The position numbers and the translations under genes are program-made. Positions 7,268 to 15,748 of a DNA stretch of 39,276 nucleotides are shown here, in pieces. The stretch lies in contig CAJFOF010000024.1 of the NCBI GenBank assembly GCA_904395885.1, forward strand, positions 1-39,276. Reading direction: 5' to 3'. The notes under the pieces are model-generated. The model did not search any database. It worked only from the letters and a program-made list of their open reading frames with translations, and was not told the DNA's origin. The stretch comes from an uncultured Lachnospiraceae bacterium. GTDB taxonomy: Bacteria > Bacillota > Clostridia > Lachnospirales > Lachnospiraceae. Position 1 is the first letter of the stretch; each line of letters begins with the position of its first letter.

Positions 7268-8653
7268 ATGTTAGCAACTGCAACCGCCCTGACGCCTCTT
7301 CATTTCCTTTATCTGGTTGGAGTCGTCACGATTCTTGGCGTTATGATCCTCCGCAGAGACACTCCTGCTGTGTGTATTGCATTTCTTTTCCTATTGGGGA
7401 CAATAGGGCTTGGAAGTGTCATCGGAGGAATTCAGACGGTGTTTAACGCCATGTTATACGCAGGAAAACAGTTTATGGAAGTCATTGCCACAATTGCCCT
7501 GGTCACAGCTCTGTCCAAATGCCTTACAGATCTTGGGAGCGACTTTCTTTTAATGCGGCCCATGGGCCGGATCATGAAGACGCCCTCTGTCACCTGGTGG
7601 ATTCTGGGAATCTCCATGCTGCTATTTTCTTTATTTTTGTGGCCCTCCCCTTCCGTAGCCCTGGTAGGCGCGATCATGCTGCCCTTTGCTGTTCGCGGAG
7701 GCTTAAAGCCCATCGCTGCAGCTATGGCAATGAATCTGTTCGGCCATGGCTTTGCCTTAAGCTATGATGTTGTGATCCAGGGGGCGCCTGCCATATCGGC
7801 TTCTGCTGCCGGAATCTCTGCAGACCAGATATTATCAGAAGGCCGCCCTGTATTCTTAGCCATGGGAATCGCAACTGTCGTCTCCGCTTTTCTATTGAAC
7901 CGGAAATCTATGGCAGCTCTGCCCCACCGGGTCAGCGTCTGCTCTTCCCTCGACGTGGAGGAAGAAGCCGCACCCAGACTCTCCAGAGCATCCTACATTT
8001 TGGCAACCGCCACGCCTCTGGCCTTTCTGGGAGATGTAGCAGCCATGGTATTTCTCCATTTAAGCGGCGGGGAAGCTACCAGTATTGTCTCCGGAACTGC
8101 CGTTCTCCTCATGTGCCTTGGCTCTGTGCTGGGATTTGGAAACCAATCTCTGGAAAAAATCACCAGTTACCTTACTGACGGTTTTCTTTTTGCCATCCGC
8201 ATCTTTGCTCCGGTCATCGCCATCGGCGCCTTTTTCTTTTTAGGAGGTGAAGGGATTGGGGAAATCATGGGAGAACAATTTCAGACCGGCATCATGAATG
8301 ACTGGGCTATCTGGCTTGCGTCCCACGCACCTTTAAATCCATATCTGATCGCGGCCATCCAGATGATTGTCGGAGCGCTTACGGGGTTAGATGGATCCGG
8401 TTTTTCCGGCCTTCCCCTCACCGGAGCCTTGGCTCACACCTTTGGCTCTGCCGTCGGAGCTTCTGTCCCTATCCTGGCAGCGCTGGGACAGATCACTGCA
8501 GTCTTTGTAGGCGGAGGCACAATCGTCCCCTGGGGGCTGATCCCTGTGGCCGCCATCTGTAACGTCAATCCGCTGGAACTGGCGCGAAAAAATTTTCTTC
8601 CGGTACTCATCGGTTTTGCCTGCGCTTTTGCAGTTGCCTGTCTCCTTCTTTAA
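7268..8653 (+). CDS. ion-transporter-superfamily permease, substrate unknown
   Basis: A 461-residue polytopic membrane protein with roughly 11-12 hydrophobic helices. Overall layout, with duplicated halves and glycine/proline-rich re-entrant-like segments such as FLWPSPSVALVGAIMLPFA and LTGLDGSGFSGLPLTGALA, resembles permeases of the ion transporter superfamily (GntP, CitMHS, NhaC-like). I cannot name the substrate. The gene is 27 bases upstream of the asparagine synthetase start on the same strand, and the pair is likely cotranscribed, so an amino or organic acid such as aspartate is a reasonable guess only. The start follows CAGGAG by 7 bases. Confidence 0.7.
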   Translation: MLATATALTPLHFLYLVGVVTILGVMILRRDTPAVCIAFLFLLGTIGLGSVIGGIQTVFNAMLYAGKQFMEVIATIALVTALSKCLTDLGSDFLLMRPMGRIMKTPSVTWWILGISMLLFSLFLWPSPSVALVGAIMLPFAVRGGLKPIAAAMAMNLFGHGFALSYDVVIQGAPAISASAAGISADQILSEGRPVFLAMGIATVVSAFLLNRKSMAALPHRVSVCSSLDVEEEAAPRLSRASYILATATPLAFLGDVAAMVFLHLSGGEATSIVSGTAVLLMCLGSVLGFGNQSLEKITSYLTDGFLFAIRIFAPVIAIGAFFFLGGEGIGEIMGEQFQTGIMNDWAIWLASHAPLNPYLIAAIQMIVGALTGLDGSGFSGLPLTGALAHTFGSAVGASVPILAALGQITAVFVGGGTIVPWGLIPVAAICNVNPLELARKNFLPVLIGFACAFAVACLLL

Positions 8654-8680
8654 AAGCCTTGAAAGGAAGTGTTTATTAAT

Positions 8681-10534
8681 ATGTGCGGAATATCCGGTTT
8701 TTTGCTTCCTGAAAAACCAGGCAGAGAATGCGCTCTCTGCCTCCAACAGATTTTGCAGGACATGAACCAATCTCAGAAACGGCGCGGGCCGGATGATGAG
8801 GGCGTATGGCTGTCTGGAATCTTCGGTCTGGCCCAGGTTCGTCTGGAGATCGTGGATCTGGTGACCGGTCATCAGCCTCTCCTGAAAACCATAGACAGCC
8901 ATACCTGGGGGATCACATACAATGGAGAGCTTTACAATACTGACGAACTGCGCCAGGAACTGGAAGCCCTTGGCCATACTTTTGAGACCTCCAGTGATAC
9001 AGAAGTCATTCTGACCTCTTACCTGGAATTCGGTCCGGAATTTGTAAAGAAACTCAACGGTATCTTTGCCCTCGCCATCGCCGACCCCATCAGGCAATCC
9101 CTCCTTCTCTACCGGGACCGGCTTGGAGTAAAGCCTCTTTTCTATGGGTTCCAGGACGGTATTTTTCTTTTTTCTTCAGAGATAAAAGGCATCCTCGCCT
9201 ACCCTGGCTTTGCCCCTGTGGTAGACCGTGAAGGGCTGAATGAGATCTTCAGCATCGGCCCTGCCCGGACCAGAGGAAAAGGAGTCTTCCGAGGCATTCA
9301 TGAAGTCCTGCCCGGCACCTTTCTCATCGCTTCCGGAGACGGCATCACCACCCATCAGTATTGGAACCTGGAAAGCTATCCCCACGAGGACAGTTATGAA
9401 AAAACCATTGAAAAGACAGCCTTTTTGATCGAAGATTCCATTAAGCGGCAGATGGTGTCCGACGTTCCGCTCTGTACATTTCTCTCCGGGGGAGTGGATT
9501 CCAGCCTTGTCTCTTCGGTATGCGCCCGGGAGTTGAAAAAGAAAAACCAAAAGCTGATCACCTTTTCCTTTGATTTTACTGACAATGAAAAAAATTTCAA
9601 GGCCAATGCTTTTCAGCCTTCTCAGGACCGGCCCTTTGTTGAGACAATGGCAGACTATCTGGATTCCGATCACCATTTCCTGGAATGTACTACTCAGGAT
9701 CAGTTCCGGCTCCTGGAAGATTCGGTGAAGGCCCACGACCTTCCCGCCATGGCTGACGTGGATTCCTCCCTGCTGTATTTTTGCTCACAGGTCAAAAAAA
9801 CATGCAAAGTAGCCCTTACCGGTGAGTGCGCCGACGAGATCTTTGGCGGCTATCCCTGGTTCCACAAACAGGAGTGTTTTGACGCCGGCACATTTCCCTG
9901 GACCATGGATCTGAGTGCCCGTCAGGTCCTGCTATCCGATGATTTTCTCCATGAACTTCAGATGGAAAGCTATGTTCAGGAAGCTTACGCATCCTCTGTC
10001 TCCCAGGTTCCTGTTCTGGCCGGGGAAAGCCCGGAGGAAGCCAGAAGAAGGGAAATCTCATATTTGAACCTTATCTGGTTCATGCAGACCCTGCTAAACC
10101 GAATGGACAGAACCAGCATGTACAGCGGTCTGGAAGCACGGGTTCCCTTCGCCGACCACCGGATCGTAGAATACCTGTGGAACGTCCCCTGGGAAATGAA
10201 GGCCAAAGACGGGGTGGTAAAAAATCTTCTCCGCCAGGCTGGAAAAGAATTTCTGCCAGATGAAATTCTCTTCCGCAGAAAATCCCCTTATCCCAAAACC
10301 TACGACAAGCGGTATGAAGAACTCCTGGCCGGGCGGGTCAGAGAAATCCTGGAAGACCCCCATTCCCCCTCTCTTTCCTTCCTGGACCGAAACAAAGTTC
10401 TCCGTTTCCTCTCCAGCCCCTCCGATTACGGAAAGCCCTGGTACGGCCAACTGATGGCTGCCCCCCAGATGATGGCCTATGTGATTCAGATCGACTTTTG
10501 GCTCCGTCGGTACCGCCCTGCCATTCAGTTATAA
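8681..10534 (+). CDS. asnB: asparagine synthetase (glutamine-hydrolysing), AsnB type
   Basis: A 617-residue class II glutamine amidotransferase/synthetase that converts aspartate, glutamine and ATP to asparagine. The start at 8681 is chosen because the next codon is the catalytic N-terminal cysteine (MCGISGF); an in-frame ATG 12 bases earlier would bury it. The N-terminal amidotransferase domain shows RRGPDDEG, the YNGELYN segment and SSDTEVIL. The synthetase domain carries the ATP-pyrophosphatase motif LSGGVDSS near residue 268, then GECADEIFGGYPWF and the LLNRMDRTSMYSGLEARVPF region. Ribosome site GAAAGGAAG lies about 11 bases upstream. It follows the permease gene and precedes a promoter for the next gene. 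Confidence 0.95.
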   Translation: MCGISGFLLPEKPGRECALCLQQILQDMNQSQKRRGPDDEGVWLSGIFGLAQVRLEIVDLVTGHQPLLKTIDSHTWGITYNGELYNTDELRQELEALGHTFETSSDTEVILTSYLEFGPEFVKKLNGIFALAIADPIRQSLLLYRDRLGVKPLFYGFQDGIFLFSSEIKGILAYPGFAPVVDREGLNEIFSIGPARTRGKGVFRGIHEVLPGTFLIASGDGITTHQYWNLESYPHEDSYEKTIEKTAFLIEDSIKRQMVSDVPLCTFLSGGVDSSLVSSVCARELKKKNQKLITFSFDFTDNEKNFKANAFQPSQDRPFVETMADYLDSDHHFLECTTQDQFRLLEDSVKAHDLPAMADVDSSLLYFCSQVKKTCKVALTGECADEIFGGYPWFHKQECFDAGTFPWTMDLSARQVLLSDDFLHELQMESYVQEAYASSVSQVPVLAGESPEEARRREISYLNLIWFMQTLLNRMDRTSMYSGLEARVPFADHRIVEYLWNVPWEMKAKDGVVKNLLRQAGKEFLPDEILFRRKSPYPKTYDKRYEELLAGRVREILEDPHSPSLSFLDRNKVLRFLSSPSDYGKPWYGQLMAAPQMMAYVIQIDFWLRRYRPAIQL

Positions 10535-10540
10535 TGCCAG

Positions 10541-10569
10541 TTTACACCGGCCCTTTCTTCTGATAAACT
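10541..10569 (+). promoter_or_regulatory. promoter of the ComEC-like MBL gene
   Basis: TTTACA (10541-10546), 17-base spacer, TAAACT (10564-10569) with an upstream TG (extended -10). Two small inverted repeats follow in the leader, AGCCGGGCGGCT and TATCC...GGATA. Confidence 0.5.
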
Positions 10570-10630
10570 ATATACCAGCCGGGCGGCTATCCTCTTTTCC
10601 GGATAACTCATGCCGCCCAAGGAGAACCGT

Positions 10631-11722
10631 ATGGGTAAAAAAAATTCCAAAAGAAAAAGGCCCGGGCTATCCGCCTTCCCGGCCTTTCTTTTTTGTTTTC
10701 TGCTGATTGTCGGCATTCTTTTTCAGGGAGACCAATCCCCCTATATCAGGCCGGAGGGTCCTGTTCCTCAGACGGGAAGCGCTGCATCTCCAGGCGGATC
10801 TTTCCCGGACCTGTCCGATGCCGCAGACGATCTGGACTCCTGGCTCAGGGAAGCCGGAACCAAGCTGGAGGAGATTCTTCGACCGGAAAAGGAAACCCAG
10901 GCTATCGCGGAAACGCCTTCTGTATCTGAAACGTCCTCTTTCCAGATGACCGTCCTGGACGTGGGCCAGGGACTCAGCGTCCTGGTCCAGTCTGACGGCC
11001 ATTTCCTCCTGTACGACGGCGGTGACCGAAGCCACTCTTCCTTTGTGGTGAGCTACCTTCTTGAGCACGGGGTCTCTTCACTGGATTATGTCATTGCTTC
11101 CCACTATGACGCAGACCATTTAAACGGAGTCATCGGCGCTTTGTCCCGCTTTCCTGTGGACACGCTTCTGGCTCCAGACTATGAAACAGATACCAAACTT
11201 TTTCAATCTTATCAGGAACTTGCGGCGGAAAAAGGGCTGACGCCGATACATCCCTCTGTCGGAGATACCTATGTGCTAGGAAGCGCCTCTTTTACAGTTC
11301 TGGGGCCTGTCTCAATTGATGAAAATGACTCCAATAATAACTCTCTCGCCATCCGGATCGCTTACGGCGACACCAGCTTTCTTCTAACCGGGGACGCCGG
11401 ATATGATGAGGAGGCCGCCATGTGCAGCCAGTGGGGAAATTCTCTCTCCAGCACAGTATATGTAGCCGGCCACCATGGCAGCGGCACTTCTTCCTCCTGG
11501 GAACTTCTGCAGAATGCCGTCCCGGAATATGTAGTTATAAGCTGTGGCAAAGACAATTCCTACGGTCATCCTCACGACACTACCATGGAAAAGCTGGAAG
11601 CCATGGAAATCCCTGTATTCCGCACCGATCTGCAGGGCACTGTTTCTGTGGTTTCTGACGGCCATTCCCTTACCTGGTCTGCAGAACCCTGCAACGATTA
11701 TTCCCCTGGAGATGAGTCCTGA
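10631..11722 (+). CDS. secreted or membrane-anchored ComEC-like metallo-beta-lactamase-fold hydrolase
   Basis: A 363-residue protein with a basic N-terminus (MGKKNSKRKRPG) followed by one hydrophobic segment (FPAFLFCFLLIVGILF), so it is exported and probably anchored. A low-complexity linker of about 70 residues leads to a metallo-beta-lactamase domain like the C-terminal part of ComEC. It shows TVLDVGQGLSVLVQ, the metal motif SHYDADHLNG near 156-165, LTGDAGYDEE, and GHHGSGTSSS near 280. ComEC-like hydrolases of this kind are candidate extracellular nucleases, but no ComEC channel helices are present here. The start at 10631 is chosen because AAGGAGAA lies 6 bases before it. Its 3' end overlaps the convergent alkyltransferase-like gene by 25 bases. 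Confidence 0.85.
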   Translation: MGKKNSKRKRPGLSAFPAFLFCFLLIVGILFQGDQSPYIRPEGPVPQTGSAASPGGSFPDLSDAADDLDSWLREAGTKLEEILRPEKETQAIAETPSVSETSSFQMTVLDVGQGLSVLVQSDGHFLLYDGGDRSHSSFVVSYLLEHGVSSLDYVIASHYDADHLNGVIGALSRFPVDTLLAPDYETDTKLFQSYQELAAEKGLTPIHPSVGDTYVLGSASFTVLGPVSIDENDSNNNSLAIRIAYGDTSFLLTGDAGYDEEAAMCSQWGNSLSSTVYVAGHHGSGTSSSWELLQNAVPEYVVISCGKDNSYGHPHDTTMEKLEAMEIPVFRTDLQGTVSVVSDGHSLTWSAEPCNDYSPGDES

Positions 11723-12084
11723 CCCTGAAACATCCGGTAAAACGTCTCCGCCTCGTCCAGAGTCGTTTTCCACCCGTAAACGGAAAGGGCGACCCGGAAT
11801 ATCCCGGGCCGCTCCTCTGTCACTTCCACATGCTCCGTTTCCAGCAGCTTCTTCTGCGCGTCATCCGTCTCAAACGCTTTCGCTCCCGTCAGATAACCCT
11901 GATGATTCACGACTCTGTGGGCCGGAATATCCGGCCCTGCCAGTCCACGGTTCAAAGCATAGCCCACCTGCCTTGAATTTTGGGGTTTTCCGCAGAGAAG
12001 GGCGATCTGGCCGTAGGTAGCCACCTTTCCTTTCGGAATTTCCCGGCAGACCACACCGACTCTCTGATAAAAATCCATAGCCAT
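11698..12084 (-). CDS. alkyltransferase-like (ATL) DNA-binding protein, MGMT fold, Cys replaced by Ala
   Basis: A 128-residue protein matching the DNA-binding domain of O6-alkylguanine-DNA alkyltransferases. It shows the IPKGKVATYGQIALL helix-turn-helix start, the NRG arginine-finger segment (45-47), and the active-site motif. That motif is normally PCHRV but here reads PAHRV (Ala55, codon GCC), so alkyl transfer is not possible. Alkyltransferase-like proteins with Trp or Ala at this place bind O6-alkylguanine and flag it for nucleotide excision repair, and that is the expected role. The start codon overlaps the stop of the upstream Fe-S gene (TAATG), which implies translational coupling; a second ATG two codons later is an alternative start. 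The 3' end overlaps the convergent gene by 25 bases. Confidence 0.88.
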   Translation of the reverse strand: MAMDFYQRVGVVCREIPKGKVATYGQIALLCGKPQNSRQVGYALNRGLAGPDIPAHRVVNHQGYLTGAKAFETDDAQKKLLETEHVEVTEERPGIFRVALSVYGWKTTLDEAETFYRMFQGQDSSPGE

Positions 12085-13406
12085 TATTCTCCCTTCGCCG
12101 CTTTTTCCCTGGAAGGATATTTGTATTGGAGAGACAGCAGTTTGTCCAGATAAACGGATTTGAACTGTTTGCTGGCCAGAGCCTGCTTCACTGGCGGCAG
12201 CTTCAAAATCGTGGCGAAAACCGCAGCCATCGCTCTGTGGTTGGCAAATGCCTGGTTGTCAAAAACCAGATTTTGAAGAGTTCCCTTCTCAATGGCCTGA
12301 AGAACGAATCGGTGAGTGCTGTTGACCGGCGTAATGATCTGAACCGGCCGTCTTTCCAGCTTGATGGCCTTGGTGGGACAATTTCTGGCGCAGACGCCGC
12401 ATCCCAGGCAGATCTCCGTATCTACCTTCGCCCATTTCTTCTTTCTGACATCGTCCTCTCCCGGAGTTTCCATGGAAATCGCCAAAATGGGGCATACCTT
12501 CTCACATTTTCCGCAGCCCACACAGGTTTCAACGGAGACCTCAGGGATGTAATTGGTGGTGGCTACCGGCTGCATGGGACTAAACCGTCTCGCAGCCTGA
12601 AGAGCTTCGCAGCAGCATCCGCAGCAGTTGCAGATAAAGGCCGGGTGTTCTCTGACATTTTCCCCGATCTGTACCAGGTTGCTCTCATAGGAGAGCTGCA
12701 GCACTTCCTTTGCCTCCTCCTTGGAGATCAGGCGGGCGTAGCCTTTATGCTCCGCCAGAGAACGGGCCACATTGTCAAAGGTCATACAGACCTCCCAGGG
12801 AGCATTGATCTCGCAGGGATGGCCGGCGTGGTACATCTTGTGGCGGCAGTAGCAAAGCCCCAGGCCGATATACTCTGCTTCTTCCACAATATGGGTTGCT
12901 CTCTCAAAGTCCAGAATGTGATTCATCTTGTCATTTGTGAGAACCGGTTCCTGGACAAACACCCGCCCAAGCCTTGTCTCTGTGACAAAGAACAGATCCT
13001 TCACAAAATCTTCTTCCACGTTCATGTACTGGTAATACAATTCAGCCAGATATTTCTGGTCAATATCCCCTCTGGTTCTCATCAGGGCAAACTCAATAAA
13101 ACCGGCCATTGGCGGCGGCATGACAAACCGCCTTTCTCCCTTGTAAAAAGAATCTACCAGAAGGGCCTTATCGCAGAGATGATCCAAAAATTTCTCAGCC
13201 TTGGCCTCCGAAGTTCCCCAGATCTTCGCCGCCTTTTTTAGGGTAAATGGCCGGACCGGCAAAAGGGCCACCCACTTTGCCTCCTTCTCCGTGTATAAGA
13301 CCTGGAGAATCTTGTATAGCGTTTCCGACGCCGGAGCTCCCTGAGTAAACCAGTTGATGCGCTCTTCCAGATTTTTGTATGCATCCTTTGTTGTCAAATG
13401 TCCCAT
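12084..13406 (-). CDS. cysteine-rich 4Fe-4S dicluster protein
   Basis: A 440-residue cytosolic protein. Residues 1-90 look like a winged-helix-type region (PFTLKKAAKIWGTSEAKAEKF). The middle has a cysteine/histidine motif, LCYCRHKMYHAGHPC, near 182-197, and an unusual cluster CNCCGCCCEAL near 255-265. Two classical ferredoxin motifs follow, CVGCGKCEKVCP near 293 and CLGCGVCARNCP near 331, enough for two [4Fe-4S] clusters. The C-terminal 90 residues have no cysteines. The family is known as 4Fe-4S binding protein with no assigned reaction, and an electron-transfer or redox-sensing role is inference. AAGGAGG precedes the start. It lies 45 bases after the debranching enzyme and is coupled to the alkyltransferase-like gene. 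Confidence 0.85.
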   Translation of the reverse strand: MGHLTTKDAYKNLEERINWFTQGAPASETLYKILQVLYTEKEAKWVALLPVRPFTLKKAAKIWGTSEAKAEKFLDHLCDKALLVDSFYKGERRFVMPPPMAGFIEFALMRTRGDIDQKYLAELYYQYMNVEEDFVKDLFFVTETRLGRVFVQEPVLTNDKMNHILDFERATHIVEEAEYIGLGLCYCRHKMYHAGHPCEINAPWEVCMTFDNVARSLAEHKGYARLISKEEAKEVLQLSYESNLVQIGENVREHPAFICNCCGCCCEALQAARRFSPMQPVATTNYIPEVSVETCVGCGKCEKVCPILAISMETPGEDDVRKKKWAKVDTEICLGCGVCARNCPTKAIKLERRPVQIITPVNSTHRFVLQAIEKGTLQNLVFDNQAFANHRAMAAVFATILKLPPVKQALASKQFKSVYLDKLLSLQYKYPSREKAAKGE

Positions 13407-13451
13407 TTTCGATTATCTGCCTCCTTAACTTTCTTTTCAATACCGATATCA

Positions 13452-15569
13452 TCACCGTGGCCTTGGACGCCCCGAAACCGGGTACGCCGCAAAAATTACC
13501 ACAGACCTTGCTGCGATCTCCAACCCTCTCCCGTCAAAAGCTCTCAGCGGAGCCGACGGGCTTTCATTCGATGTATCCATCTCCAGCCGCCAGGAATATC
13601 CCTCCGGCAGCGCGGGCAGTTCCTGCCAATGAGGTTCCCAGTGTGCATTGACCGCCAGAAATACCCAGTCATCTTCTGTATCGCCTTCATTCCTGCCGCA
13701 GAACATAATGCCGATCTGCCGCGTATACCCATCGACGCTCCCATTCCAGGCGGCACCGTTATGAAGAGATATGTCCGGCCACCCGCAATGGGCCGGGGCC
13801 GTTTTGCCACGAACTACCGGATGGCTCTTGCGGAATGCGATCATATCCGCGACAAATCGGAACAGAGACTCGTTGTCCTTCAATCTGCCCCAGTCCAGCC
13901 AGGAAATCTCATTGTCCTGGCAGTAAGGATTGTTATTGCCAAACTGAGTATTGCAGAATTCGTCCCCGGCCGGAAACATAACCGCTCCCCGGCTTACCAT
14001 CAGCACAGCAAACGCGTTCTTTCGCATCCTGTCCCTCAGGGCCAGCACCTGTAAATCATCGGTTTCTCCCTCTGCCCCGCAGTTCCAGCTATTATTATCA
14101 TTGGCTCCATCCGTATTATTCCAGCCATTGGCTTCATTATGTTTCTCGTTATACGCATATAAATCGTACAGGGTAAAACCGTCGTGACAAGTCAGAAAAT
14201 TCACAGAAGCATTCTGCCTGTCTCCAGGCGGATAAAGATCCAGCGAACCGCAGATCCTCTGAATAGCCGCATAGGCGGTTCCCTCGTCTCCCTTCAGAAA
14301 CCGGCGCATATCATCCCGGTATCTGCCGTTCCATTCCGCCCACCGGTTCCAGGACGGGAAGGAGCCGACCTGATACAATCCGCCGGCATCCCAGGCCTCT
14401 GCGATCAGCTTTACATGGCCTAAAATAGGATCAAATGCAAGACTTTCCAGAAGCGGGGGCTTTGCCAGCGGCCTTCCGCTCTCATCTCTGCCCAAAATAG
14501 ACGCCAGATCAAAGCGGAAACCATCTACCCGATATTCTATCACCCAATGTCTGAGACAGTCCAGAATAAATTCTCTCACAATCGGATGATTGCAATTCAG
14601 AGTATTTCCCACACCGGAAAAATTGTAATACTTCCCATCCGGTGTGAGCATGTAATAGACGTTATTGTCCAGACCTTTAAAAGAAAAACACGGCCCCAGC
14701 TCGTTTCCCTCCGCCGTATGGTTAAATACTACATCCAGAATCACATCGATTCCGTTGGCATTGCAGGCCCGAACCAATTTTTTCAGCTCAGTCCCCTCAT
14801 GATTGTATTCTACTGCTGCCGTATAGCTGGTATTGGGAGAGTAAAAACAGACTGTATTGTATCCCCAATAGTCCACCAACTGGTTTCCGTTGACATTTCT
14901 GGCGCCAGCCATCTCGTCAAATTCAAAAATCGGCATCAGTTCTATCGTATTGATTCCCAGCTCCAAAAGGTAAGGCAATTTTTCTAAAAGCCCTTCAAAA
15001 GTCCCCGGATGCTTCACGCCAGAAGACGGATGTTTTGTAAATCCTCTGACATGAGTTTCATAAATCACCATGTCCTGGAAGGGAATCCGATGATCCCGAT
15101 ATCCTCCCCAATCGAAGACGTCCTCCACCACTCTGGCATGGTAAGTGCTTCCCGGCAGCTTTGGGCTGCCCCATACGCTCTGGCCTGTCACCGCTCTGGC
15201 ATACGGGTCGAGAAGATATTTCGATTTATCAAACAATAGTCCTCTGAACGGGTCATACGGCCCGTCCACCCGGTACGCATACTCAAATTCATTAATGTCT
15301 AAACCGAATACCAGCATGGAAAATGTATTTCCAATCCGGCAGTCGTCCGGAAACGGCAATACTGCATAAGGCTCCTGCTCTTTTCTGTGAAACAGGCACA
15401 GTTCGCAGGAAGTTCCGTAAGAAGACTGAATCGTAAAGCTGACACCTCCCGGAACAGCCATGGCGCCTTTTATCTGAAAAAGCCCGGGCCGGACCCGAAA
15501 GCCATTTATCATAGAAGTGTATGGCAGTTCTGAAAGCCCGGACAGTTCCATTTTTTCATTCTTTGCCAT
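13452..15569 (-). CDS. glgX: glycogen debranching enzyme (GlgX/isoamylase type, GH13)
   Basis: A 705-residue alpha-1,6-glucosidase of the GlgX/TreX isoamylase class. The N-terminal CBM48-like domain (about 25-150) includes AYRVDGPYDPFRG. The GH13 barrel follows with DVVFNHTAEG, the nucleophile Asp in GFRFDLAS near 351, the acid/base Glu in IAEAWDAGG near 389, and the third carboxylate in TCHDGFTLYD near 460. The C-terminal all-beta domain is present, and the length is normal for GlgX. It acts on glycogen or alpha-glucan branches in the cytosol; no other glycogen gene is in the window. AGAAAGGAG precedes the start and a promoter is at 15630-15658. Confidence 0.93.
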   Translation of the reverse strand: MAKNEKMELSGLSELPYTSMINGFRVRPGLFQIKGAMAVPGGVSFTIQSSYGTSCELCLFHRKEQEPYAVLPFPDDCRIGNTFSMLVFGLDINEFEYAYRVDGPYDPFRGLLFDKSKYLLDPYARAVTGQSVWGSPKLPGSTYHARVVEDVFDWGGYRDHRIPFQDMVIYETHVRGFTKHPSSGVKHPGTFEGLLEKLPYLLELGINTIELMPIFEFDEMAGARNVNGNQLVDYWGYNTVCFYSPNTSYTAAVEYNHEGTELKKLVRACNANGIDVILDVVFNHTAEGNELGPCFSFKGLDNNVYYMLTPDGKYYNFSGVGNTLNCNHPIVREFILDCLRHWVIEYRVDGFRFDLASILGRDESGRPLAKPPLLESLAFDPILGHVKLIAEAWDAGGLYQVGSFPSWNRWAEWNGRYRDDMRRFLKGDEGTAYAAIQRICGSLDLYPPGDRQNASVNFLTCHDGFTLYDLYAYNEKHNEANGWNNTDGANDNNSWNCGAEGETDDLQVLALRDRMRKNAFAVLMVSRGAVMFPAGDEFCNTQFGNNNPYCQDNEISWLDWGRLKDNESLFRFVADMIAFRKSHPVVRGKTAPAHCGWPDISLHNGAAWNGSVDGYTRQIGIMFCGRNEGDTEDDWVFLAVNAHWEPHWQELPALPEGYSWRLEMDTSNESPSAPLRAFDGRGLEIAARSVVIFAAYPVSGRPRPR

Positions 15570-15629
15570 AAAGCATACTCCTTTCTCATTGCCTTCGCTG
15601 ACTTCTTTTTGATTTTTTCGTTTTATGAT

Positions 15630-15658
15630 ATTATAATATTAAACGTATAAAGTGGAAA
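15630..15658 (-). promoter_or_regulatory. promoter of the debranching enzyme gene
   Basis: On the minus strand, TTTCCA (15653-15658) and TATAAT (15630-15635) have 17-base spacing in AT-rich sequence. The leader to the start codon is about 55 bases. Confidence 0.6.
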
Positions 15659-15710
15659 GGATTATTTTTCCAATGGCATACAGCAGTTTCTTATGTTATC
15701 CAATTTTAGC

Positions 15711-15745
15711 AAAGGGGCCAGACATTTCCCATGCCTGGCCCCTTT
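15711..15745 (-). terminator. long hairpin terminator after the CsoR-NhaC operon
   Basis: Arms of 15 bases (15711-15725 and 15731-15745) around a 5-base loop pair with a single G-T mismatch. The stem is GC-rich with AAA/TTT ends. On the minus strand it starts just after the NhaC stop (15749). The T run after it is weak (TTTGCTAAAATT). Confidence 0.75.
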
Positions 15746-15748
15746 GGT

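Noticed and set aside
10631-11722. Whole ComEC competence channel.
   Set aside because: Only one hydrophobic N-terminal segment is present; the competence-channel helices are missing, so only the hydrolase domain is claimed.
12126-13241. A 371-codon open frame on the plus strand opposite the Fe-S protein gene.
   Set aside because: It mirrors the codons of the conserved cysteine-rich gene; no start signal or family features.
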